From Nostoc sp. FACHB-110 (lineage in GTDB: Bacteria; Cyanobacteriota; Cyanobacteriia; Cyanobacteriales; Nostocaceae), in contig NZ_JACJRU010000037.1 of the NCBI RefSeq assembly GCF_014697425.1, positions 1 to 64,000 of the forward strand: a DNA stretch of 64,000 nt. Direction: 5' to 3'. Below are positions 1 to 8,623 of this stretch, piece by piece; position 1 is the stretch's first letter, and every line of letters begins with the position of its first letter. The position numbers and the translations under genes were made by a program. Under the pieces are notes generated by a model. The model saw only the letters and a program-made list of their open reading frames with translations. It was not told where the DNA came from and searched no databases.

Positions 1-163
1 TTACTAAATGCTTATCTAATCTATATTATAGACATTGATAAGACTAAATTATAAGTTATTAAAATCAAGTTAATTCTAATAACGACCATAAAACTACCGG
101 AAGAACCATTTATTTTAAATTTGTTAACTACATTGCGATGTAAATCTAGTTGTATGTTACTGG

Positions 164-385
164 TCAATCTTCTGCCCAGCTTTCGCTACTCAACAAATCA
201 ATAATTCTATCTCTGAGCAAGTATTCATTTTTTTCTAGCTCAAGTTCAAAAAATACCCAGTCACGCACAGGAATATATTGACATAGAGCATAAATTGGTC
301 TTTGACGACTAAGAAGACCTTTGTCTACTAAATGACGTGCTTCTTCCTTGATCATTTGAATGTCGTATTTAACAGCGGTATCCAT
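164..385 (-). CDS. DUF4327 family protein
   Basis: This 73-residue protein resembles the cyanobacterial DUF4327 family: an N-terminal helix with an EEARHLVDKG-like segment, then RQRPIYALCQYIP, an acidic-aromatic stretch, and an LLRDRI helix near the C-terminus. The full family length is present. It has no signal peptide or membrane segment, so a soluble cytoplasmic protein is expected. The biochemical role of the family is unknown. It starts at an ATG and is monocistronic: the next minus-strand gene ends at 669, and about 280 nt of AT-rich sequence lie on its upstream side. The family match is from memory of conserved motifs. Confidence 0.8.
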   Translation of the reverse strand: MDTAVKYDIQMIKEEARHLVDKGLLSRQRPIYALCQYIPVRDWVFFELELEKNEYLLRDRIIDLLSSESWAED

Positions 386-668
386 ATATGTTTCCTTTTT
401 TGGGAATCAAGGAATTAAAAGCAAAACAATTAACGCTTTGCTTCTACCCTAAAGTTATCAAAAATATTTGAGAAAATTGTTAAGAAATCCAGGCGGCTAG
501 AATAGCTAATTGCTAATGTCTGGCAAAATAGACACAGTTAGATCACTGTCTGTTAGTTATCTATGCTTTGCTCAGAATGACATATTAGCCTTAACTTGTT
601 ATCAGCCTTGCGGTAGAGCAGGTTTATAAAAATTAATTTTATTTAAATAAGTTTACCTAATTGCTTAA

Positions 669-1538
669 TTAATCTTCTTGCTCTAAGGCATACTTCGCTT
701 GTAAGAGGTGCTGTTGAAATTCTTCGTTGACGGTAGGATATTTGAGGTTAAGTGCTTCTAATTTAGAACAGATAATATCAGCGACTACCATACGCATAAA
801 CCATTTGTGGTCAGCAGGAATGATATACCAAGGAGCAGATGTAGTACTAGTGTGATAAAAAACATCTTCATAAGCATTCATATAATCTTCCCAGAATGCT
901 CTTTCTTGGACATCATTCAGTGAAAACTTCCAATTTTTTTCTGGGGAGTTAATTCTGGCTAAAAATCTTTTTTTCTGTTCTGATTTGGAAACATTTAGAA
1001 AAAATTTTAAAATAATAATGCCGTTATCTACTAAATATTTTTCAAAATTATTTATTTCTGTAAAACGCTGTTGCCAGATTTTATTTCCTTTTGGTAAGTG
1101 AGGTAGTTGCTGTTTTTGCAGCATTTCTGGATGTACGCGTACTACTAATACTTCTTCATAGTAAGAGCGATTAAATATGCCAATTCTCCCCCTTTCTGGT
1201 AAAGATTTTGCTGTACGCCAAAGGTAGTCATGGTCTAATTCTTCGCTGCTAGGAGCTTTAAAACTAAAAACTTGACAACCTTGGGGATTAATACCCGACA
1301 TGACGTGTTTAATTGTGCTGTCTTTACCAGCAGCGTCCATTGCTTGAAATATCAAAAGCAAGGCATAGCTGTTTTGGGCATAAAGAACATCTTGATATTT
1401 TGCTAATCTTTCGATGTCTGAGCGTAATTTGAGTGTGGCATCATTTCGGTCATGATAATTAGCTGTATAAGCAGAGTCATAGTCTTTTTTTAAAGAAATT
1501 TTTGCACCTGGCGGAACAATAAAAGCATCATGATTCAT
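669..1538 (-). CDS. ppk2: Polyphosphate kinase 2 family (PPK2)
   Basis: A 289-residue protein of normal length for single-domain PPK2 enzymes, which move phosphate between polyphosphate and nucleoside mono- or diphosphates in the cytoplasm. The Walker A-like loop QAMDAAGKDSTIKH lies near residues 66-79. It is followed by the PPK2 hallmarks GINPQGCQVFSFKAPS and GRIGIFNRSYYEEVLVVRVHPE, the latter carrying the lid and Walker B region. The C-terminal WYIIPADHKWFMR motif is also typical. The gene starts at an ATG and is followed upstream, after 21 nt, by a small membrane-protein gene on the same strand, so the two may be co-transcribed. Whether AMP or ADP is the preferred acceptor cannot be decided from motifs read by eye. 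Confidence 0.93.
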   Translation of the reverse strand: MNHDAFIVPPGAKISLKKDYDSAYTANYHDRNDATLKLRSDIERLAKYQDVLYAQNSYALLLIFQAMDAAGKDSTIKHVMSGINPQGCQVFSFKAPSSEELDHDYLWRTAKSLPERGRIGIFNRSYYEEVLVVRVHPEMLQKQQLPHLPKGNKIWQQRFTEINNFEKYLVDNGIIILKFFLNVSKSEQKKRFLARINSPEKNWKFSLNDVQERAFWEDYMNAYEDVFYHTSTTSAPWYIIPADHKWFMRMVVADIICSKLEALNLKYPTVNEEFQQHLLQAKYALEQED

Positions 1539-1559
1539 ATAAGAATTCGGTTTAATTAC

Positions 1560-2057
1560 TTACCTATGTACCATTTTCTTGGTTTTTTTTGGCTTGGTAG
1601 TTGGGCGCATTGTTTCTCTACCTAAAACAAACATTCCTGCTACTCCCAGACAAACAAACCAAACATATTGATACCAATATTGGTGAATCTGCTCTACTGT
1701 GGTGAGTTCTGGATGCAGTGTATTCAAGTACAATAGCAGCACCAGAATCATGAGCGCGCCAAAACCCACAAAACTTAAACCTACCCGCAGCCTTGCAGGT
1801 TGTAATTCCCAGTCACTAATTTGGTCTAGGTCAATTTCTGCTAATTCTTGTAAAGATTCCTCAGCTACAATTGAGGCTTCTTGGACTCTGTTACTCAGCT
1901 GAGGCGGCAAAATTGGTACTAATGTTGCGACAGCCGGACGACGTAACAAAGCCTCAGTATCTCGTAATAGCTCTAGCGGTTTACGCGTTGTGCTTGACTC
2001 AGCAAATTCTGGAGTTTCTGTAGCGGTTGTGGCGGTGGTTTTGCCTTCAAAATCCAT
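1560..2057 (-). CDS. Small two-pass membrane protein, unknown function
   Basis: I do not recognise this 165-residue protein. Residues 1-90 are hydrophilic and rich in Thr, Glu and Ala, with no signal peptide. Two hydrophobic segments follow, near residues 93-112 (VGLSFVGFGALMILVLLLYL) and 128-146 (YVWFVCLGVAGMFVLG). The end is strongly basic (TKPKKTKKMVHR). The topology suggests a membrane anchor with the long N-terminus and short basic tail on the same, probably cytoplasmic, side. It lies 21 nt upstream of ppk2 on the same strand and is probably transcribed with it. A link to polyphosphate metabolism rests on position alone. Confidence 0.75.
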   Translation of the reverse strand: MDFEGKTTATTATETPEFAESSTTRKPLELLRDTEALLRRPAVATLVPILPPQLSNRVQEASIVAEESLQELAEIDLDQISDWELQPARLRVGLSFVGFGALMILVLLLYLNTLHPELTTVEQIHQYWYQYVWFVCLGVAGMFVLGRETMRPTTKPKKTKKMVHR

Positions 2058-2186
2058 AGCTGGCTAGAGAATAAACAGGATATCAATAGCCTAGCGAATC
2101 AGTTAGAACCGTGCAAATAAGTTTAACAACCGGAGAAGTTACGCCTGAAAATAAAAAATCAAGGATTGTATCAATTATCTAGAGTC

Positions 2187-2666
2187 TTATTTCCCTGAAG
2201 AATTCATTTCTGTTTGATCAAAGACACTTTTTAACAGAGCTAACCCTTGTTCAATAGAAGAAAATTGCTCGGCTGACATACCTGCGAGTAAATCACCAAT
2301 TTGAGTCCGAGTATGGTCGAGAGATTGTTGAAGATGGTACTTTCCCTCATCGGTGAGATTCAGAACTATGCGCCGACGTTCTTGGGGATGGTGTTCGCGC
2401 TGGACTAAGTTACGTTGTACCAGTCTTTCTATGGTTGCTGATGCTGTGGCGGAAGTTACACCAAGATGATCTGCTAAATCAGATAATGAAGCACCAGGAT
2501 TTCGGTTGATAAATGCTAGCGATCGCAACTGCGGAATAGACAAAAAACCCGCATTATGCGCTCGCATTTCGCGCCTGATAAACCGCATCACTAGGGGAAT
2601 CGTCTCCATTACTTTGGCAGCACATTCTTCGGATGTCGCACCATGTGAGGGTTTATCGAGCTTCAT
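2187..2666 (-). CDS. MarR family transcriptional regulator
   Basis: A 159-residue winged-helix regulator. The helix-turn-helix (ASLSDLADHLGVTSATASATIERLVQRNLVQRE) and the wing with HHPQERRRIVLNLTDEGK are classic MarR features. Flanking helices at both ends would form the dimer. It is the last gene of a three-gene minus-strand set: ABC ATPase, ABC permease, MarR. The start is an ATG 21 nt below the permease stop. MarR proteins usually repress their own operon and respond to small ligands. The 6-5-6 inverted repeat upstream of the ATPase gene (4379-4395) is a reasonable operator candidate. The ligand is unknown. Confidence 0.93.
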   Translation of the reverse strand: MKLDKPSHGATSEECAAKVMETIPLVMRFIRREMRAHNAGFLSIPQLRSLAFINRNPGASLSDLADHLGVTSATASATIERLVQRNLVQREHHPQERRRIVLNLTDEGKYHLQQSLDHTRTQIGDLLAGMSAEQFSSIEQGLALLKSVFDQTEMNSSGK

Positions 2667-2687
2667 GGGCTAGTAATTCTCCTAATT

Positions 2688-3545
2688 CTACATTGCCACC
2701 CGTGGATAAAGTTTGCCACAGATGAGGGTTAATATTATTAATGTTAGTAGGAGAATTGCACAATCCCAACCAAACCCATAGAGACTAGTGCCGTTAAGTA
2801 GCATTGTACCGCGTAAAGCATCCACCTCATAAGTTAAGGGATTGATGTGGGAAATAAACTTGAGCCATGCCGGCATGAGCGAGATGGGATATATGGCATT
2901 GCTGGCAAAAAACAATGGCATCGTTAATAATTGTCCAATTCCCGTCATTCTTTCGCGTGTTTTGACCAAACAGCCAATAATTAACGAAAAAATACAAAAA
3001 CAAGCAGCACCCATTAAAACAATCAATAAAACTTTGATGATTGCCCAAGGGTGCAAGTTCAATTTCACACCTAATAAAAGTGCCAATCCGTAAATAATAA
3101 ATACTTGGGATAAACACCGCACGCCACAAGCTACGGCTTTACCTAATACCATAGCTACGCGGGGGGTAGGACTAGCGAGGAATTTATGTACAATTCCTAA
3201 ATCTCGTTCCCAAATTAGGGTCATTCCCCCGGTGAAAATGGCAACAAAAAGGACGCTTTGAGCCAAAATTCCCGCAGTCATAAAATCTAAATAAGGCAAG
3301 TTTCCACCTGTGGGAATGGCGCGAATTTTGGAGAAGACTTGCCCAAAAATTAATAGCCATAATGCTGGCTGCACGGCTCTCACCGCTAAATCGGTGGGGT
3401 CGTGACGTAATTTTCGCACTTCCAATTCAGCGATCGCTAAAGTTTTCGTTACCAATTCCCGAATTGCAGAGATCAGATTTTTTTTCCGCGTCGGTGCTAC
3501 TCTAACCCAACCGTTGAGCAGTACGCCTGGTTCTTGCTGTGTCAC
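2688..3545 (-). CDS. ABC-2 type transporter permease
   Basis: A 285-residue integral membrane subunit of a drug- or lipid-type ABC-2 exporter (DrrB-like). About six hydrophobic segments follow a cytoplasmic N-terminus. The family signature GIGQLLTMPLFFASNAIYPISLMPAWLK and the following NPLTYEVDALRG are clear. The start is GTG, and the first 44 nt overlap the end of the ATPase gene in another frame, which implies translational coupling and a stable complex of the two. The MarR gene follows directly. The substrate cannot be deduced. Confidence 0.92.
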   Translation of the reverse strand: MTQQEPGVLLNGWVRVAPTRKKNLISAIRELVTKTLAIAELEVRKLRHDPTDLAVRAVQPALWLLIFGQVFSKIRAIPTGGNLPYLDFMTAGILAQSVLFVAIFTGGMTLIWERDLGIVHKFLASPTPRVAMVLGKAVACGVRCLSQVFIIYGLALLLGVKLNLHPWAIIKVLLIVLMGAACFCIFSLIIGCLVKTRERMTGIGQLLTMPLFFASNAIYPISLMPAWLKFISHINPLTYEVDALRGTMLLNGTSLYGFGWDCAILLLTLIILTLICGKLYPRVAM

Positions 3546-4356
3546 GGTAGTTTACTCCTGATACTAATTGATCGCCTGTATAGTGAATAAAGACATCATC
3601 CAAAGTTGCATTTGGCTTCGTTAAAGAGGCTTTTAAGTCATTTGGGGAACCTGTGGCAATTTCTTCACCTCGCTGCATAATTACCACGCGATCGCACAGA
3701 CTATCAGCTTCTTCTAAAAAGTGCGTTGTTAAAAATATCGTTGTCCCGAAATCAGTACAAAGTTTCTGCACTAGTTTCCAAACCTGAGTACGTGCTAGAG
3801 GATCTAGCCCGACAGTCGGTTCATCTAAAAAGAGAATTTGCGGTTGATGCAAAATTGATTGAGCAATTTCTAATTTGCGAATCATCCCACCAGAATAGTT
3901 TCTAACTAAACGGTGAGTTGCATCCTCTAAACCCATAAATGCCAGAACTTCTTTAATGTATCTTTCTCGATGCCGTGTGGGAATTTCATACAATTTGGCA
4001 AATATCAACAGGTTTTCGTAACCTGTGAGGCTACCATCTGCTGACAAGGCTTGCGGGACATAGCCAATTACCCTTCTGACAGCCGTAGATTGATGATGGA
4101 TGTCATAACCTGCTAAGGTTGCCTTGCCTGCACTAGCTGGTAAAAGCGTAGTCAGCATTTTTATGACTGTACTTTTACCTGCGCCATTCGGCCCAAGCAA
4201 GCCAAACACTTCACCCTGTTCTACCGATAGGTTTAGGTCTTGCACAGCCGCCATTTTCCCAAAGTGGCGTGTTAGCCCCTGGGCTTCTAAAATCATCTGT
4301 TTTGGCGTGTCAGCAGGTGTTTTTGACTGTTCTGGTTTTCCGGTCACTTTTGTCAC
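3502..4356 (-). CDS. ABC transporter ATP-binding protein (DrrA-like)
   Basis: This is the ATPase partner of the ABC-2 permease. Walker A is GPNGAGKST, the signature is YSGGMIRKLEIAQ, Walker B is ILFLDEPTVGLDP, and the switch histidine lies in TTHFLEEAD. The C-terminal tail (LDDVFIHYTG) is typical of DrrA-type drug exporters. The reading frame is open to a TTG at 4380. A GTG at 4356 or an internal ATG just before ILEAQGLTRHFG are more plausible starts, because the 4379-4395 inverted repeat would otherwise sit on the start codon. The 3' end overlaps the permease gene by 44 nt. Confidence 0.92.
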   Translation of the reverse strand: MTKVTGKPEQSKTPADTPKQMILEAQGLTRHFGKMAAVQDLNLSVEQGEVFGLLGPNGAGKSTVIKMLTTLLPASAGKATLAGYDIHHQSTAVRRVIGYVPQALSADGSLTGYENLLIFAKLYEIPTRHRERYIKEVLAFMGLEDATHRLVRNYSGGMIRKLEIAQSILHQPQILFLDEPTVGLDPLARTQVWKLVQKLCTDFGTTIFLTTHFLEEADSLCDRVVIMQRGEEIATGSPNDLKASLTKPNATLDDVFIHYTGDQLVSGVNYRDTARTRRTAQRLG

Positions 4357-4378
4357 AAGCTTGATGCACCTTCCATAC

Positions 4379-4395
4379 AATTAGTTAATCTAATT
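4379..4395 (-). promoter_or_regulatory. Candidate MarR operator (6-5-6 inverted repeat)
   Basis: AATTAG-TTAAT-CTAATT is a perfect inverted repeat with a 5-nt spacer. It lies immediately upstream of the exporter operon that ends in a marR gene. Size and position fit a MarR dimer site. The sequence is AT-rich, so a chance palindrome is possible. Confidence 0.4.
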
Positions 4396-4433
4396 ATTAG
4401 TTTCACTATTTATTACTGTCAATACTGCGTCAT

Positions 4434-4471
4434 AAAAAAACAGACAAAAGTTATGATTCTACTTTTGTCTG
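4434..4471 (-). terminator. Rho-independent terminator of the GGDEF-EAL gene
   Basis: Read on the minus strand, a perfect 11-bp stem (CAGACAAAAGT / ACTTTTGTCTG at 4441-4451 and 4461-4471) with a 9-nt loop is followed directly by seven T residues. It lies 66 nt past the stop codon of the FHA-GGDEF-EAL gene and would isolate that gene from the exporter operon. Confidence 0.85.
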
Positions 4472-4537
4472 CGAATTTTTAATTTTTTTATACTTATTTT
4501 TTAATTAAAAATACTTAATTTATAAGTGTTATTCTGA

Positions 4538-7204
4538 CTAGGACTGCTTTGTGACATCAAGCGATGATTCACGCAGCTGCAACTTAGATTGAAGAACTTG
4601 AGTAGCTTTTTCAACCGAGAGAGGTTTATAAAACAGATAGCCTTGAACATCTTCACATTTGATAGATTGCAAGAAATCTAATTCTTCTTGCTTTTCTACA
4701 CCTTCGGCGGTGAGCCTTAAACCCAAACTACGGCCTAAGGTAACTATTGCCTTAACAATATGAGCGACGCGCACATCTGTAGTTAACTCTTGAATAAAAG
4801 ACTTATCGATTTTGAGGTTATGCAAAGGTAAAAGTTGGAGCCGCGATAAAGATGAATGTCCTGTGCCAAAATCATCAATAGAAAGGTGAACACCCATTTT
4901 TTCCAAATTTTGTAAAACAGTTCTGGTAAATTCTAAATCAGCGATCGCAGTTGATTCTGTAATTTCCAGTTCGAGAAAATGCGATTCTAATCCTGTCTCT
5001 GCTAAAATTTGCGCCACATCTTCTACCAGCGTAGATTGACGAAACTGTTTGGGTGAAAGATTAACCGCCACCGTTAAAGGTGGCAAACCTGCCATTTGCC
5101 AAGCTTTATTCTGTCTACAGGCTTCCTTTAAAACCCACGCACCAATGGGAATAATTAAGCCACTTTCCTCCGCTAAGGGAATAAATACACTAGGAGCTAC
5201 TAACCCCATTTCTGGATGTTGCCAACGCACCAGTGCTTCCATCCCCGTAATTTCTTTAGTCAGAATATTCACACGAGGCTGATAATACACAGTTAATTCT
5301 TGCTTTTCTAATGCAGAGCGCAAGCTTTTCTCTAAATTTAGTAGTTCCGGAGTTCTCGCACTGAGGCTGGTTTTATAAAACTGATAATTATTCCTGCCTG
5401 CATCTTTGGCATAATACAAAGCTGCATCTGCGTGTTGAATCAAAGTTTCCGGATCACGACTGTGTTCGTCGAATAAAGCAACGCCCAAACTTGCACTGAC
5501 GTAGAGTTCATGTCCATCAAGACAGAAGATATTTTCTAAAGCTTGCAGCATTCTCTGTGCTACTTGGTCAACTTCATCAAGATAATTCACTCGTGGTAAC
5601 AGGATAGTAAATTCATCTCCTCCCCAACGAGCCACTGTGTCGCCTTCTCGCAGAGATTCTTGGAGCCGTTGCGCGACACTTTGTAATAACTTATCGCCCA
5701 AGGTATGCCCTAAGGTATCATTAATTACTTTAAAGCGGTCTAAATCGAGGAACATGACAGCTAAACTTTCGTTATTACGCATTGCGTTCGGTAAAGCTTT
5801 AGCCAGTAACTCATTAAAGAGAAATCGGTTAGGCAAGCCAGTCAGCATATCATGAAGTGCTTGGAAGCGAATTTTTTCTTCTACCTGTTGACGCTGCCAA
5901 GCACCACTAATACTAGCTGCCATTGTCAACAGAGTTGATTCTTCATGTCTTGACCACTGACGCGGCTCAGAACAGTCTGCTAGACCCAGAAAACCCCAAA
6001 ATTCATCTTCTAAGCGTAGGGGAACTAACAGTAGAGATTGAATACCGTCCCTGGCTAATAATTCTTGTTCAGCTGGGGGAAATTCGCTGATGTTGCCGCT
6101 AATCGACTGTCCATAAGCCAGAGTCGCGTACCAGCGTGTTAGTTCCGCCGATTGATATAGCTGGTTTTGCCAGTGGTGTCGAGAAGAGGGAAAGTTGAGG
6201 CGAGTCCATTCAAATTGCAGGCTAAAAGCCATGTCTCCTGTTTCTGGGTGGAGATGATTTTTAAATAGATAGGCCCGATCAGCTTTTGCGGCTTTGCTTA
6301 ATACTGATAAAGCTTTATCAATGCCAGTTTCATAGTTCATTTCCACTAGCAAATAATTTGCTGCTTCTGCGACAGCTTGCAAGAGGCGATCTCTTTGAGT
6401 TAGTTCAGCTTCTGCTTGTTTTTGCTCCGTAATATCTCTAACTATAAAAGTTCTAATTAAATCACTCTCGGCTAAGTAATGAACGCATTGTTCAAAAACT
6501 TCTTTATCAACTTTTATTTCTCGCCAAAAAGAATTTATCTTGCGATCTTGGACTGCGTTGAGCAACCCTGCAAGAACTGGGTGTATCTGGCCGATATCTC
6601 GAATTTTGGGAAACTTAGTGGCTGCGGCTGGATTTAGATATGTGATATTTCCCTCTAAATCCATCTCGATAATGGGATTAGGAATCAGTTCTGGGAATGA
6701 TGCCAGACGTGCCAAGGCTGTTTCACTGGCGGCTTCAAAGTTAGGATCGACAATTAAAGTTTGAAAAGGATTGGCAGGATTACCTTGTTCTAATAAAAAG
6801 TCAGATAAATCTTCAAATTCACCAGTTTCCGAAAATGCTTTTTCGGAAATGTGGGAAATAGCATAGTATCTAGCTTGGACTTGGCTATTGCCAAAGGCAA
6901 TTAAATCTCCATGTTGGAGATTATGAGAGACACATTTTGTTCCATTGACATACAACCCATTAGTACTGGGTTTTCCCTTAAAGTTGCCATCAATAATCCG
7001 AAAGCCGTATTGGTCAGTTTCCGGCAGCGTCACCCGCAGTAAAATCGCGTGTTGTCTAGATACTGAACGAGAACGAAGCACAATTGCGTTTCTCGAATCT
7101 CGACCGATGGAATAAGTGGTTTCTTGAAGCGGGATAGTCCTTTGCCCTTGTAAGTCTTGGACAACCAACAGGTGGCGTATTTTTTCCCACTCGTTTCCTG
7201 GCAT
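4538..7204 (-). CDS. FHA-PAS-GAF-GGDEF-EAL cyclic-di-GMP regulator
   Basis: This 888-residue protein has five signalling domains in order. An FHA domain (about 23-105: SIGRDSRNAIVLRSRSVSRQHA) binds phosphothreonine peptides. A PAS domain (about 165-260: EMDLEGNITYLNPAA) and a GAF domain (about 280-440) follow. The GGDEF domain (about 450-615) keeps an intact RWGGDEF near residue 530. The EAL domain (about 630-870) keeps EALVRW near 655 and the DDFGTGHSSL metal-site motif. Both catalytic signatures look complete, so synthesis and breakdown of cyclic-di-GMP are both possible. There is no membrane segment. FHA at the head suggests input from a Ser/Thr kinase, which is unusual for this class. It is a single gene with its own terminator at 4434-4471. 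Confidence 0.95.
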   Translation of the reverse strand: MPGNEWEKIRHLLVVQDLQGQRTIPLQETTYSIGRDSRNAIVLRSRSVSRQHAILLRVTLPETDQYGFRIIDGNFKGKPSTNGLYVNGTKCVSHNLQHGDLIAFGNSQVQARYYAISHISEKAFSETGEFEDLSDFLLEQGNPANPFQTLIVDPNFEAASETALARLASFPELIPNPIIEMDLEGNITYLNPAAATKFPKIRDIGQIHPVLAGLLNAVQDRKINSFWREIKVDKEVFEQCVHYLAESDLIRTFIVRDITEQKQAEAELTQRDRLLQAVAEAANYLLVEMNYETGIDKALSVLSKAAKADRAYLFKNHLHPETGDMAFSLQFEWTRLNFPSSRHHWQNQLYQSAELTRWYATLAYGQSISGNISEFPPAEQELLARDGIQSLLLVPLRLEDEFWGFLGLADCSEPRQWSRHEESTLLTMAASISGAWQRQQVEEKIRFQALHDMLTGLPNRFLFNELLAKALPNAMRNNESLAVMFLDLDRFKVINDTLGHTLGDKLLQSVAQRLQESLREGDTVARWGGDEFTILLPRVNYLDEVDQVAQRMLQALENIFCLDGHELYVSASLGVALFDEHSRDPETLIQHADAALYYAKDAGRNNYQFYKTSLSARTPELLNLEKSLRSALEKQELTVYYQPRVNILTKEITGMEALVRWQHPEMGLVAPSVFIPLAEESGLIIPIGAWVLKEACRQNKAWQMAGLPPLTVAVNLSPKQFRQSTLVEDVAQILAETGLESHFLELEITESTAIADLEFTRTVLQNLEKMGVHLSIDDFGTGHSSLSRLQLLPLHNLKIDKSFIQELTTDVRVAHIVKAIVTLGRSLGLRLTAEGVEKQEELDFLQSIKCEDVQGYLFYKPLSVEKATQVLQSKLQLRESSLDVTKQS

Positions 7205-7634
7205 TGCTATTCCTCAAAATCTCATTTTTTGGATCTATGGTTAAAAAAATACTGCTCAAAATAAATTTTACCTTTTACACTTTATTGTCTCAATAATGAC
7301 TCACATACCCTCAATCTCTCAAAAATTAACCTAAAGACCCGTTGTCTTGCTAGACAACATTTTGAGATGTTGTTTATTTAATAAACATTTTATTTACTTA
7401 GTGATTTGAATCACACATATATTATATGTATCAACTATCTAGAATAAAATCAAACTTAGGCGAATTTACATGGTACAATTGCTGATTTTATTGATTCTCT
7501 AGTTAAATAATAGATAAATTAAACTATTGAGAAGATAATTTATTTTCAATAAAGTTTTTATAAAAAAATATTAGTGAAATTACTTAAGTACTCATTAAAA
7601 GTTATTGTGATTGAGGCGATCGCACCGTTAAAAT
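7205..7634. other. AT-rich intergenic region without a gene
   Basis: These 430 nt lie upstream of the FHA-GGDEF-EAL gene and downstream of the fructosamine kinase. I see no credible ORF. A short stem (GTTGTC-TTGCTA-GACAAC near 7340) and an AT palindrome near 7376-7390 are present. The region presumably holds the promoter of the regulator. Confidence 0.5.
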
Positions 7635-8501
7635 CTAACGTAAAATTTGCTCAATCATCCGATTTGCTTGGGAAGCATAACCACCACCAAATAAATTGAA
7701 ATGATTCAAAATGTGATACAAGTTATATAATATTTTGCGGCGTTCATAGCCTGCATCTAAGGGAAAAACTTCGTTATAACTTTGGTAAAAAGCAGCCGGA
7801 AAACCCCCAAAAAGTTCTGTCATGGCAATATCGACTTCTCTATCGCCATAATAAGTTGCTGGATCAAAAATTACTGGTTCTCCTAACACAGTAAAACCAG
7901 CATTCCCACCCCACAAATCACCGTGGACTAAGGAAGGCTGCACTTCGTGTTCTGCCAAAATTTTAGGAATCGCTGCTAATAATTCATTTTGTTGAGGAAA
8001 ATTACCGCCCCGCCTTCTGGCTAATTGAAATTGATAGCCCAAGCGATATTGGCAATAAAATTCCACCCAATCTTTTGTCCAAGTATTAATTTGAGGAGTG
8101 GAACCAATAGTATTATTCATTTCCCAGCCGAAACCATTTTGACTGGTAGCTTGATGCATTGCTGCTAACTTGCGTCCCATTTCTGCCCAAGATTTAGCAT
8201 TACCGCCATTCATTTCTAACCATTCCAACACGATATAGGCAGAATCGCCTGTACTTCCCCAACAAATCGGCTTAGGTACGCGAATAGTATTGGTGGCGAA
8301 TATTTGTTTTAACCCTAACATCTCCGCCTCAAACATAGCCACTTGCGCTGCTTGGTTGAGCTTGACGAAGTATGTAGTTACGCCATGAGAAATAGCGTAA
8401 CCTTGATTAATACATCCACCACTGACAGAACGTCGTTGTTGAGTTTGGAATTGTTCGCCAGTCACCTGGCTAATATGGGCATCAATTTCAGTCCAAAACA
8501 T
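7635..8501 (-). CDS. Fructosamine kinase family protein
   Basis: A 288-residue aminoglycoside-phosphotransferase-fold kinase. The ATP-site region near residues 36-60 (TYFVKLNQAAQVAMFEAEMLGLKQI), the catalytic loop LVHGDLWGGNAGF and the metal-binding FDPATYYGDREVDIAMTELFGGF are the signature of the fructosamine/ketosamine-3-kinase family. Such kinases phosphorylate ketosamine adducts on glycated proteins so that they decompose, a protein-repair role in the cytoplasm. Length is normal and the start is ATG. It is transcribed alone, with heptameric repeats directly upstream (8505-8542). Confidence 0.92.
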   Translation of the reverse strand: MFWTEIDAHISQVTGEQFQTQQRRSVSGGCINQGYAISHGVTTYFVKLNQAAQVAMFEAEMLGLKQIFATNTIRVPKPICWGSTGDSAYIVLEWLEMNGGNAKSWAEMGRKLAAMHQATSQNGFGWEMNNTIGSTPQINTWTKDWVEFYCQYRLGYQFQLARRRGGNFPQQNELLAAIPKILAEHEVQPSLVHGDLWGGNAGFTVLGEPVIFDPATYYGDREVDIAMTELFGGFPAAFYQSYNEVFPLDAGYERRKILYNLYHILNHFNLFGGGYASQANRMIEQILR

Positions 8502-8504
8502 TCT

Positions 8505-8542
8505 GAAGTATGAAGTGTGAAGTGTGAAGTGTGAAGTATGAA
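8505..8542. repeat. Heptameric STRR array (GAAGTRT)
   Basis: About five copies of GAAGTAT/GAAGTGT directly upstream of the fructosamine kinase start codon. This is the short tandem repeat class found between genes in heterocystous cyanobacteria. The same unit recurs at 35498-35562, 38355-38378 and 39319-39444. Confidence 0.85.
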
Positions 8543-8623
8543 ATTACCCCAGCTATTAAGTTAAGGGGCATAAAGTATAGTTAATGGTCAAATAGCAAAT
8601 GAGCATTGACCATTGACTAAAAT

